Notes under the pieces: model-generated | The model's input: only the letters and a program-made list of their open reading frames with translations | The model's database searches: none | Told to the model about the DNA's origin: nothing | Shown here: piece after piece, positions 49,145-59,868 of the stretch | Layout of the letters: the number at the start of each line of letters is the position of its first letter | Numbering within the stretch: the first letter of the stretch is position 1 | Translations under genes and position numbers: made by a program | Assembly (NCBI RefSeq): GCF_003576645.1 | Contig: NC_044929.1 | Span: forward strand, 4,866,753 to 4,930,752 | From: Ipomoea triloba | Lineage: Eukaryota > Streptophyta > Magnoliopsida > Solanales > Convolvulaceae | Length of the DNA stretch: 64,000 bases | Direction: 5' to 3'

Positions 49145-51045
49145 CTAGTTTGATTTTGACTTCTTCGATTGAATTCTTTGAGAATCTTTGTGAAGTTTTT
49201 TCGTCAAAAGAACCAAGGATTCATCATCAATATCTTCGTTATCAGACTCATCCTCAAGATCGGCCGTAAAAGCGATTGATTTACCCTTTTTTCCCTTAAT
49301 TAGGGTTTTCATCAGCGAGGACTTGAAGTTCATATGTGTGTAGGCTTATCATCGGTTTTCCAACTGATTTATTTTCTCATCCTTGGTTTTCCTAGATTGA
49401 TGTTACCTTCATACAAAATGGCTTAGGAAGTGATCGAATGATCTTTTTCACCACTCATAACTCAGAGAATGGTTTTCCCAAGATTAAAGCTCTATTCATC
49501 AAATCTTGCACCCTATTATGGAAATCTGTGATTGATTCTTCTTCATTCATTCTTAGTGCTTCAAATTCAGACAACACCATCTGAAGTTTAGACTGTTTAA
49601 CATCATTTGTTCCTTATAATCTGGTTTCTAGGATGTTCCATGCTTTCTTGGCTTCTCGCACTCTAGCAACAAGGGTGAATACGAATTCATGAAGTAAGCC
49701 AACGATGGAGTTCAACGCCTTATTGTTGTAATATGATTTACTGATTTCATCACCAGTCTAGTCAATCTTTGGCTTAATGGCTATTGTTCCGTCGTCATTG
49801 TTAACCTTTGGTGGTTCCCAGTCGGTGATCAACATACGCCAAACCCTTGTTCCTTAAGCTTGCAGATAAATCTCCATTATAGATTTTCAGAACGCATAAT
49901 TGGTACCATCCAACTCATGGGGTTTGATGTTGTTATCCATCTGTGAGTCAAAGTGCCAAGAAACAAACTACACACAAACTTTGTATTACACTTATTAAAC
50001 AAGAATATCAAGAATTATAGCAAAATTTAGAATTCCCTATGGATCAAGTCACTTTTTAGACTTAAAAGCTCGGATACCAAATGAAATTTCATTATATTTA
50101 TCCTAATATTCTATATTGTTTGACTTGGTTTATGCTAATATGCTTTATCTATACAAAATTATCTTTTAAGAATCTTAGATAATATTCACTCAGAACATGC
50201 GACAAAGTATAGATATCAAATGTGGAAAGTAAACGTATAAACTAAACTGACAAACAGTATTGTTAACCCAGTTTGATACCTTAGTACCTACGTTTAGGGG
50301 ACGGCTACAGTTTGTCCAATCCACTATACTTCAACCCCTACAGTACAGAAGGTAAGAGAAACTTTCTCACCAAAGTGATCCTCAAAAGGTAACTACCCGA
50401 CTGACTTAGGCTTACAACATATTGCCAATATCGAAAATCTATGCGTCAGAAGTCCAACGAAGTCCCCTTCTTAGAGAGCTATTCTAATGCAGTCTGTCTT
50501 GATGACTCACCCTTCACTGTTTCACAGTTGCATGGCCTTCACGTCTACAAATTAAGTATCAACAATTTTGCCTTCTCAAGTTCTTTAACTTTAAATCACC
50601 AGAACTTGATTTCTTGAGAAGACAAAGTATAGTCAGAGTGTATCTTTTTTAACTAAGGGGACATGGTTATTCTTTTGACTAGAACTTCAATAATTTCATT
50701 GTGTGTAATTCTTGAACCATCTACCACCTTTAAATAATACTCTAACTTAGGTCACACGGTAATCCTTAGAGATTTGAATCCATGTAAAAAAATTACCGTG
50801 ATACCATTTAAGGTGTTCAGAAGATAGGGACTTTCTTGTAATCACACCTCTTTGACGATAACTGCTCTGTTTAGCTCAGCAAAAATAAGTCAGTGAAGCT
50901 TAATGGATATACCTCGGACGCACTGTCGTAGAGTCTGATCAATCAGTCGTCTGACAGGCTCACGACTTATTCCTAACTAATTTGTCATAATAAAACAGCC
51001 AATTACATCAGTAGAGTTTAGAACTTTAGACTTAAAACACTAACA
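49145..51045 (-). mobile_element. Truncated Ty1/copia retrotransposon with 5' LTR and gag
   Basis: On the minus strand a 964 bp LTR-like region (51045-50082; starts TGTTAGTG, ends TTTCA) is followed by TGGTATCCGAGC at about 50079-50068, a primer-binding site of initiator-Met type. A decayed gag then starts MDNNIKPHELDGTNYAF near 49940 and continues to ESDNEDIDDESLVLLTKK near 49200. Stops are scattered through gag. Protease, integrase, RT and the 3' LTR are not seen, so the element is truncated. The LTR boundary rests on its TG/CA ends and the adjacent primer site, as there is no partner LTR to compare. Confidence 0.72.
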
Positions 51046-51228
51046 AGTTAAGTAGTTATTAGTTATTTGTTTGAAATGTATTGCTTATTGTGTTAATGTT
51101 ATTGTGTATTAATGTTAATATGTTAGTGACGTTGCTGCTGAATTTTACATTTTTATCCTTTAAAACTTTTTTTTTTAATCCTAGGTGTTAGTCGCTCTAG
51201 CAAGTTTCGCAACACTGATTGGCGTTGC

Positions 51229-51440
51229 ACTTTTCGTCTTTTATTAATTTTTCTTGCTTACTTTTTGTCTCTAAGTTATACTAACGTTGCTAATTTTGTC
51301 TCTAATGTTTTATTAATAAATAAATAGATGAAAAGTACAAAACTAATGATAATTTAGAGACGAAGAATGGACATTATCAATAATATGAAGGAATTCTACA
51401 ATTATTGCATAACCATAACTTAGGGGTTAATGGTGCAATT
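51229..51440. mobile_element. MITE-like repeat upstream of intact eIF4B
   Basis: Carries CTTTTTGTCTCTAAGTTATA and ATAACTTAGGGGTTAATGG in inverted arrangement and matches the repeat family at 12655-13245 and 58760-58972. It sits within about 250 bp of the eIF4B start and could contribute to its upstream region. Confidence 0.5.
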
Positions 51441-51474
51441 TTTCAAAAGAAAAAAGAGAATAATTAACACCTTT

Positions 51475-51483
51475 TATATATAA
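51475..51483 (+). promoter_or_regulatory. TATA-like element of intact eIF4B
   Basis: TATATATAA about 57 bp before the eIF4B ATG, in the same context (AACACCTTTTATATATAAGTGTG) as the element before the chimera. Homology between the two promoters extends from about 50 bp upstream of the TATA to the start codon, interrupted in unit 1 by an A-rich insertion. Confidence 0.6.
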
Positions 51484-51539
51484 GTGTGCGTTTTAAAAGA
51501 CAGTTTCTCATTTCTGGTTTAAGATCTTGATCTTCGGAA

Positions 51540-54500
51540 ATGTCGAAATCTCCGTGGGGGAACATCGGCGACTGGGCTGCTGAAGCCGAGCGAGAGGAAG
51601 CGGAGGAGCGCGAGCGAGCTGCACAACATGCTGCCAATAAGCCAGCAGCCGCCGCCGCCGTCTCTGCTGCAGGGGACTCTCAGAACTACCCAAGCCTTAA
51701 GGAGGCTACCAGCACCAAGCAGAAGAAGAAGACAAAGATGAGCTTGCAGCAGTTCACGATGCAGAGCTCGTATGGCTCAGGCCATGGCTACGGCTCCACT
51801 AGCCGCTTGACGACGGAAGAGATGCTCCGGCTCCCTACAGGTCCCAAAGAGCGGTCCGCCGAGGAAATGCAACAAGGACGTCTGGGCGGGGGGTTCTCTA
51901 ATTATGGGGCTAGGTCTATGGGCCCTCCACCGGGTCGGATCCGAGATCGAGACCTCGATGGCGAGGCTTCCTGGGGCGCCGATCGGAGGCAATATGGAGG
52001 GGGATTCGATAATGAACAACGGAAGGGCCCACCATCTAGGGCTCCGGATTTCGATCAACCCTCCAGAGCTGACGAGGTTGATAATTGGGCTTCCGCGAAG
52101 AAACCCTTACCATCGTACAATTCTAGTCCTACTCAAGCTCCTGCTCGTTCAAAGTACGGTGCACTCGGAGGCGGCGGTGGAGCATCTAGGGCTGACGGGG
52201 ACGACAACTGGGGCGCTTCGAAGAAACCCGTTCCCATTGCTTCACCGCCCGCCAGATCTTCGACTTTTGGCTCGGGATTCAGAGACTCGAGGCCTGAACC
52301 CGAGCGCTGGTCGAGGGATGGAGTTCAGAGATTGGTTTTGGAATCACCTAAGAACGAGCAGGGAGGTGACAATGTGAAGGTGAACAAGCCTAACCCATTT
52401 GGGGCAGCAAGGCCTCGGGAGGAGGTGCTGGCGGAGAAAGGTTTAGACTGGAAAAAGATGGATATGGAGAACGAGGTGAAAGTAGGTACTAGTAGACCAA
52501 CGAGTGCGCAGTCTAGTAGGCCTGGAAGCTCGCAGTCTGGCCGATCTGAAGGATCTGCATTGCAGGGTATGGTAGAGGAGCCGGTGATGGCAAAACCAAA
52601 GGTGAATCCTTTCGGTGATGCCAAGCCAAGGGAGGTATTGCTCGAGGAGAAGGGCATAGATTGGAGGAAGATTGATTTGGTCTCAGAGCATCAATGCAAT
52701 GACAGGTTTGTATTTTTTTTTTCTTTTCATCTTGAGATTTAGAATTGTTTGGCTTTATGAAAATGATGCTGATAATCTATGCATATCATTATGAAATGCA
52801 GTTAGTGATCATTGTATTAGCTCTTGCCTGCTTTTGTGTGTCTTGATTTTGTGTATTGTATCTATTTCATGACAAAGCAGTTTGAAAAAATGGAAAATTT
52901 TATGGTCGAGGAAGCAAAATGCTAATAAAGTCATTGTAGTGGTAGTAAGCATGTTTGGAGAAATGGTCATACTGAAAGTGAAAACATGAAAAAGTTGCTA
53001 ATTAGGAGTTAGGACTTTGTGGTTAATATTTTGATGTGTTGGATGTTTGGCTTCGCATCGTGACGATGGCTAATAGAAGAAGAAGTTGGGTTCCCTGTGG
53101 TGAAGGGAAGGCAGAACAAGAGAGAAAGAAGAAGCTGGAGGAAGAAACTTCCCTTTTGATTTTATTCAAATTCTAACTTACTAAGACAATGTAATACTTC
53201 TCCATATATATATAGGAGTAACAGCTTAAGACATAAGGAAACGATATTCTAAAATATGCTTACTTAAAGTAAAAAGAGCAACGGCTAATAAAAATATAAA
53301 ATAGGAAATAAGATAACTAAATTGATTCCAAATCAAATTGAGCAGATTGGGCAGCAAGATCTGTATCTTTGACCCAAGACTGTATCATATTTGGCATAGG
53401 CTTCTGGATGTCTTGTTTAGGATTAATAATTTGGTAATGATGGATGAGAAAGGAGCATACCAAGATAGAAGTATTTTCTTGGATAGTTGGATAAACTTTG
53501 TTAAGTTAGGCACGCTAGTTCAAGGATTTTAAGTTAACATTAAAGAGAGTTGGCTGAGAAATATTATAAGAATTAATACTGATTTTTGTCACTAGATGGC
53601 ATTTTCACTTTGTGTTTGACTATTAATTTGATCAAGTTTAGCCATTCCACTTTTTAAATTGACCAAATTTAGTCCAAAATGTCCTAACCTCTAGAAGGTT
53701 GAAATTTGGTGAAATGTCCAAAAAGTGGGGGTATTTTGGATTAAATTTGGTCATTTCAAAAGACCAAGTGATTAAGTTTTGTCAAATTGATAGTGTAAGA
53801 CTAAAAGTAGAAATGTCACTATAATCGAGGGATCAAAAGTGGTATTAATTCAATAATATTTACCAGACTGCCAGATACCAATAGATTGGGATTGAGAACA
53901 TAGTTGAGTTGAGATAATGCTTTATAGGAGCTATAAAAGAAGATATGTCACAAAGAAGGCATTTTAATTTTGTCTCAGCTAAAATTATCAACTTAGTTTT
54001 GCATAAAGGAATCATACACAAAACAGTTGCAAATGTAGTACTCTTAGAGTGACAATATGTATTAATGGGTGCTACTTATTTTCTGTAGTTTTCAACATAC
54101 ATTCTTAGTTAGTGTTAGTCAGTTGTATTCCTAAGTATATGTAATTGCACTTCATTCTATGATAATTAGGTGGAGCAGGTTTGAACATGATGGATGTCTT
54201 TAATATGTCTTGTGAACTGATAGGTGAGGTTTGCCTGATGAATGTTTGTTGTAGTCAGCACAATGCTTTGTCCTTTTATGTGCTTAACTGTTGACTAATT
54301 TATGCATATGGGTCTCAACTAACGGTTTGGATATTAAGTTTGACTTGATCAAATGGTTTGGATGAAATCATCCTTATAATTCTCGGTATTAAATTCTTTG
54401 TTTATTCATTGGTTTATAGTTCTGTTTCATTGATTGTGTCTTTTATATAGGCCAACTGATTTTAGTGTCTTAAGAACAAATATAAATAGTAAAGTGGGAA

Positions 54501-56246
54501 AGAAGCATGTACATTACTATCCCCCAGTGAAATACATACACTTCCTTTCTAGAGTCATGCATATCACATGTAATAACAAAAGATTAATAATTCGCATAAT
54601 ACAGCTTTACTATATTTTTTAGAATTACAGTAGAATCATGCTACTTGCATTTTGGTTCAGGAGTGCATTTGGCTGTGTGATTGTCATGGGGATGAGCTGT
54701 GCTATATTGTGTCATAGGCCATTAATTCTTTTCCATTATCCAGTAAGGGAAGTGGAATTGCGTATGCAGTTGTATATGTAGTGATAAAGCAAGAATTAGA
54801 GGTATTCTTGTCTGGTTTTTAATCGTTCATTCTTCTCCAATGATAACTACAATACAGAGTAATATGAAATTATATCTACTTCAACAGAAATCCATCAATA
54901 AGTTGTATGAAGGATTTTTTATTTTTTTTTTTGTTTTTTTTTTTTTTGTTTTGTTTTGTTTTTGTTTTGTTGTTGTGCCTGTATTTTTCTCTTTTACAAA
55001 TTAGGCCTTAGTTATATTCAACATACAATATCACACCAGTTAGATGACTTCTTTCTTCTGCCAAATGAGACATAATAATCGTTTTTCAAATGCATTTGCA
55101 TATTTGTATAACCAGTTGTCTATTTGCTTGTATGAGCATTGGTGTATTATAATTTCATTATATGATTTAACTATCAAAATTCATCTTGTGAGAATAAAAA
55201 TAAAAGAAGAAAATGAATAAAATATCTCTATATCTGGATGTGTTTAATTGGAGTACAATATTTCAGACCAGAGTCAGAAGAGGAGAAGAAATTGAAAGAA
55301 GAAATAGAGAGCTTGAAAAAGGAGGCACTGCAGAGCTCTGATGAAGACCAGGCTCACTTGCATCATCTGATAAATCAAAAAGAAAAAGACTTGAATGTGA
55401 TGGTCCATGACTTGGACAAAATTCATCTTAGTGAGAAAGGCATGGAAAGGCCAGGCTCAGGGTCAGGCAGAGTTTCTGGCTTTCCTGAGAGATCCCCTCC
55501 TCAGCGAGGAGGCCAAGGATCTGTTGGTGAACGCAGAACTGATGATTTTGTGGAGAGGCCTAAGCTGCATGGTACACAAGATGCATTGTCAAGGCCATTT
55601 GACGATAGAAGAGCCTTCCAAGCTGGTAGAACAGGTGAGGATAGAAGAGCCTACCAGGGTGGTAGGCCTGATGACAGACGATCTTTTCGAGGTGGTAGAG
55701 AAAGAGGATTTTTTAGCGGCAGGGACATGGAGAGGTACTACTCTCTCTATCTCTCTCTCTCTCACACACACACACACAATATTCACAGTTGCACACACCA
55801 AAACACATGCTTTGTTAGAGAAAACTAGAATGACATAAACATGTTACATGTAATAGATGAAGATGGAAATGACAAAATTTTATGAAATTTTTTGTAAGTA
55901 GTCAATAGGATTGTAAAACTAGTCAGATATATTGACCAAAATGATCCAATAATCAACAAATTTTATGCATTAGGATTGAGATATATTTTATGCTATGACC
56001 TTAGCTTTAGTGGAGAACAAGAGTGGAACTACATTTTTGATGCACTTAATATTATATAGCTCTTTTTTTTTTCTTTTTTTTTTTAAATGCTTTTTTTTCT
56101 ACATGCTTGAGATACATTTCAAATCTTTAGTCCTATGTACATGTGAAGTGTTTGAATGGAGTATATGTATTTAATTAATAACTCTAATACACTCTTTGTT
56201 TTAAATTTGATTAACATTAATTTTAGCTTAAATGTTTAATTGCCAA

Positions 56247-56280
<34 letters not shown>

Positions 56281-57004
56281 GGTTTGAAAATAATATAGTA
56301 TCTCCTATATTTTGTAAAATAACAATGCTGCGAATAAACAATATTCATTTTGTTTGAGAAATAATTCAAATTCATAGTTAGTTCATGAAGATAATGATAA
56401 TATCCTCTTTTAGTTTGAAATTATAATTCAACTGCCTAGAACTAAAGTAATTCAAAGAGTTTCAACCTTCAAGCATCTTTTATAGTTCATTATCAATACT
56501 TGTGTAAATAATCAATGTGGGGCTTAGAGAATAATTTATATAAACTTAAGAAGTGTTTAACTTTAACCAAAAACAATAAGATTCCAAAACAAAATGATGA
56601 GAGCATTATTTGGCTAGTAAATATATAGATTTTGCTTTAATAAGACTAAGAAGTGTTATTATGGTAACACACAAATTATGGCTGGTTTTGTAGTGGAACT
56701 ACTTGTGTATGTGTGTGTATGTGTAAAATGTAAATGTCACTCTTCCAAAAAGCGGAATAAGAAAGTGGATCATTTGTTGAAAAATGGGTGAAGAATTTTG
56801 ATTTTAGTTCCAGCTGAGGTCCACATCCTATGTGGATATGCTTTTTCTTTGCTCAACCTAGGGGCATCTCTGGGACTATTCTGTCCTTTTTTTTTGAAGG
56901 ACAAATGGGGGATAAGGAGGGGGGACTACAAAATATTATCCTCTGTACTTCAGAATCTAGCAAGTTGATCTTGGTACATATAGAAAACTATGCATTCTTG
57001 AAAG

Positions 57005-57042
<38 letters not shown>

Positions 57043-57760
57043 NTTTTTTTTTTTTTTTAAATAGTAATTCCACTTGATACTTAAGAGTAGGATACTAGGA
57101 TGAATGAGTTGCTTTGAGGAGGCAAGCAGTTGAACTCTGGACTTAATACCTACAGAGAACAATACATTCTGAAAGCTTTCTTTATTTTAAGTATTGGTAA
57201 TCCTTATTTGAAGGCACCGCCATGGGATTTAACCCCTTTATATAGAAGTGCCCTGTTGTGTATGTATAACATATCTACAAAGCTTAACAAAAGATATAAT
57301 CACAGGAAGATACTCTCCTTCACATCACCAAAAAGAAAAAAAAAACAATGCAAAATAGTTTTGTATAGGTGCCCTAGGCAGCTGTTATTATTTTTTAAAA
57401 TTTTGTTTGTATTATTTGTATGTGTTACGGTTAGAGTATTACGAGAGTATATGTTTTTAGAGTATTATGTGCTATATTTTGAATTTGTGGGGCTGGACTT
57501 CTTTATATAGCCTTGCCCTTTGGGCATATGGCTATGTTTCCAACTTAGGGACGAGCCATATCTCACAATTTGTATTTTATTCTTTCTGTACGAGAATTGC
57601 ACCAGAAGTGGTATCCATCGTGTGCCATTAGTCATTAATGTATAACGGGGAAGTTTCATTTATTTATCTCTAACTGTTGTTGATTGAGTGAAGTTCTTAC
57701 AAACCGTTAGTTTATTTTATCATATCGTTTGGCAGGTCAAGATCCGGTAACAGATGGTGA
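51540..57760 (+). CDS. Plant translation initiation factor eIF4B, intact copy
   Basis: Exons 51540-52705, 55267-55734 and 57736-57760, with GT-AG introns in phases 2 and 2, giving 552 residues, a usual length for plant eIF4B. It begins MSKSPWGNIGDWAAEAEREE, followed by an alanine-rich stretch, a glycine-rich middle and two copies of an NPFGAARPRE/EKGLDWKK-type repeat. Exon 2 encodes a charged helix, then a DRRAFQAGR/DRRAYQGGR/DRRSFRGGR triplet likely to bind RNA. The last exon encodes only RSRSGNRW and a stop; it is placed by its acceptor and phase and is the least certain part. eIF4B stimulates the eIF4A helicase and 43S recruitment in the cytosol. In Arabidopsis an eIF4B gene also neighbours coilin, by memory. 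Intron 2 is about 2 kb and holds homopolymers. Confidence 0.9.
53567..53852. mobile_element. MITE in eIF4B intron 1
   Basis: The ends GAATTAATAC and GTATTAATTC, with following sequence TGATTTTTGTCACTAGATGG against its diverged complement (CGAGGGATCAAAAGTGG), form terminal inverted repeats. About 286 bp, non-coding, absent from the corresponding intron of the chimera. Confidence 0.6.
57007..57058. repeat. Poly-T tract containing the only ambiguous base
   Basis: A run of about 51 T with an N at 57043, in eIF4B intron 2. A second poly-T of about 30 bases lies near 56250-56279. Length here is unreliable in any assembly. No exon is affected. Confidence 0.9.
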
Positions 57761-58566
57761 ATCTCAGCTGCAGTGGTTTCTCTAATATCTGACAAAGTTG
57801 GTGAATTTCATCTGCAGTGGTTTCTCTAATATCTGACAAAGTAGTACAGAATAATTTTTACCACGTCTCGACTATTTATCCTAATTTTACTGTGAGGATC
57901 GGAGCTAGAATGGGTGAACGCTGGCACACTTTTGCGGTAATTATGACACATCTTGAAGCCGCTTTGAATCCCAATTTTGCACCCTTTTCGCTTCTGTCTT
58001 AGAGGCTAAGAATGGTTTTGCTTATTGGTCAGAAACACTAATGTAACAACACCATATCTGCTCTTGCGGTCTTCTTTTTGGGTTTTACCTATACGAAGTA
58101 GTTCCATATTCTATTCTTTCCGAGTAGTTTACGTTGGAAATTTAGTTGTGTTTGGGTCTTAGGTTAGAATGCTGCATTGTACGGTAAGACATTCTTGAAA
58201 TGCTTTGTCTATCTATGGCTAATGAAATCATCAGTACATATTATATATAACTAGTGGAGTCCCACTGCTTGATTTGGAGAATTTCCTTTAAAACTTGCTT
58301 TGTATTGTTTGTTACTCCTAATTTTGGTAAAAATATATTAATCAAAGATGAGAGAAAATTATTACTAATAATAAAAGAACCTAGAAAATCATGGAAGATA
58401 ATAATAATGAGATATCGGAGAAGTAAAAATAATATGACAATGGAAGATTAAGAAAATTGAAAATAATATAACAGTAAATTATCATAGAGAATAATATAAT
58501 AATAAATTGTCCTCCGTAATAGAGGAGTGCAAAATAATGGGGAGTAGAAACTATAAAACCCAAATC
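57761..58566. other. eIF4B 3' flank and intergenic DNA
   Basis: Contains the likely 3' untranslated region of eIF4B; a direct repeat (CATCTGCAGTGGTTTCTCTAATATCTGACAAAGT-like) occurs twice at about 57765-57840. No further gene is seen before the tRNA. Confidence 0.6.
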
Positions 58567-58639
58567 CGACTCCACTGGGGATCGAACCCAGAATCTCTGG
58601 TTTCGTAGACCAGCGCCTTATCCATTGGGCCATGGAGTC
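58567..58639 (-). tRNA. tRNA-Arg (anticodon ACG)
   Basis: A 73 nt cloverleaf on the minus strand. The acceptor stem GACTCCA pairs with TGGAGTC, the D-arm region reads GGCCCAATGGATAAGG, and the anticodon stem CTGGT/ACCAG encloses the loop CTACGAA with anticodon ACG (first base A, presumably modified to inosine). The T-arm reads TTCTGGGTTCGATCCCCAG. No intron. All stems pair, so it looks functional. Confidence 0.96.
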
Positions 58640-58759
58640 AATTTGTTAATAAATTTGACTGCAAACGTATATCAATAATTATTATTTTTGAGTACTACTA
58701 AAAAAAACCAATAATTTTTAATTTCTCAACCATGTCATTTTTCATTTTTCATTTTCCAT

Positions 58760-58972
58760 ATAGGGTAATTGTAGAATTCATCCTTGAGTGTTGGGAATGC
58801 TCACTTTTCATTCCTAAGTTATCATTGGTGTTGCACTTTTCGTCATTTCGTGCTCACTTTTGGTCCTTGAATTATACTAAAATTGTAAATTTCATCCCTA
58901 ATGTTTTATTAGTAAATGGACGAAAAGTGAGTATCACAAACACTTGAGAACAAATTTTACAATTATCCTATA
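58760..58972. mobile_element. MITE-like repeat with inverted ends
   Basis: TAGGGTAATTGTAGAATTC at the left and GAATTTGTAAAATTGTTAGG-type complement at the right form imperfect inverted repeats that continue through CTCACTTTT/AAAAGTGAG. Third member of the family at 12655-13245 and 51229-51440. Confidence 0.6.
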
Positions 58973-59380
58973 ACTTAGGGACGAAACGTGCAATTTTACA
59001 TAAAATTTAATAAAAATTATTCATTATGGTCCATGGAAAAATGGTTCAATTTGGTAAAATATGTCTTCCTAAATTGTTTGTTGGAAGACATTTTCCAACT
59101 TTGTTATTTTTCATGTTTATCTTCTTTCTCATTTCTTTTCTAGTTTCCATATTATCATTATCACAACGATCCTAATGACCATCATCATCACCACCACACC
59201 ACCGCTACCACCATGACAACCACCGTGACACCCTGATATTTTAAACAATCTTATTTTAATAAAAGTACTCTCAAAAATAAAATGTATTTTATTTTCCTAA
59301 ATATTTTAGCAGAAATGTTTTCAAAACAATAAATAAATAAATATATAAATATATAAATAAATATATAAATATATAAATAA

Positions 59381-59384
<4 letters not shown>

Positions 59385-59468
<84 letters not shown>

Positions 59469-59760
59469 CCATTGATTTTACCTAAATCAATGTCCAGGAT
59501 TAACAATGATAAAAAAATACGATGACAATTTGGTATTTTTGCATCTAGGTCAAATTTGAGGTGCGTGATTTGTATATTTAAGTTGCGTCAATTGTTGAAA
59601 CTTAATGTGCACCATTTTAAAATTTTAGGTGTGTGATTTGTGTTCTTAAGGTGCTTTGTTAGTGTGCTTGAGGTGCGCTATTTTAAATCTTTAGGTGCGT
59701 GATTTATGTTTTTAACGTTCATGTTTGTGTACGTAAGGTGTGTTTTTTTGTGTTAACCGT
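59385..59760 (+). repeat. (TA)n-anchored repeat with GGTGCGT-type motif array, copy B
   Basis: An (AT)n tract (about 59385-59467) is followed directly by GCCATTGATTTT, CAATGTCCAGGATTA and then about eight GGTGCGTGATTT-like motifs to 59745. The order and words match copy A at 2210-3019 read on its minus strand. It is located between the two tRNA-containing units. Confidence 0.65.
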
Positions 59761-59795
59761 ACAATTGGACGGAAATAGAAAAAAAAAGCAAAAAT

Positions 59796-59868
59796 TGACT
59801 CCACTGGAGATCAAACCAAGAATCTCTTGTTCCGTAAATCATCGCCTTATTCATTAGGCCATAGAATC
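59796..59868 (-). pseudogene. Decayed tRNA-Arg copy
   Basis: Aligns along its full 73 nt with the tRNA at 58567-58639. The acceptor stem can still pair with wobble pairs, and ACG remains in the loop, but the anticodon stem (ATGAT against ACAAG) no longer pairs and the T-arm has changes. Not expected to be a working tRNA. Confidence 0.9.

Larger units (their letters stand above)
46677..51474. other. Replacement DNA between the coilin fragment and eIF4B
   Basis: This segment has no counterpart in unit 1, where coilin exons 1-11 and the shared promoter region would be. It contains a copia remnant with one LTR (49145-51045) and a MITE (51229-51440). Between 46.7 and 48.5 kb I see splice-donor-like sequences on the minus strand (for example GCATCCAAGGTAAGTC near 48100) and an 80-residue open frame at 48252-48494 without recognisable motifs, perhaps a captured or non-coding transcript. 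The stretch 48640-48840 is richer in CCGCC/CGGATC words and looks like another small repeat. Confidence 0.55.

Noticed and set aside
57130..57510. 126-codon plus-strand frame within eIF4B intron 2
   Set aside because: It lies wholly in the intron after a poly-T tract, has no recognised motif and uses AT-rich codons unlike the adjacent exons.
59251..59506. IYIYIY-type open frames
   Set aside because: Translation of the (TA)n microsatellite; the same applies near 14752-14943 and 15299-15710.
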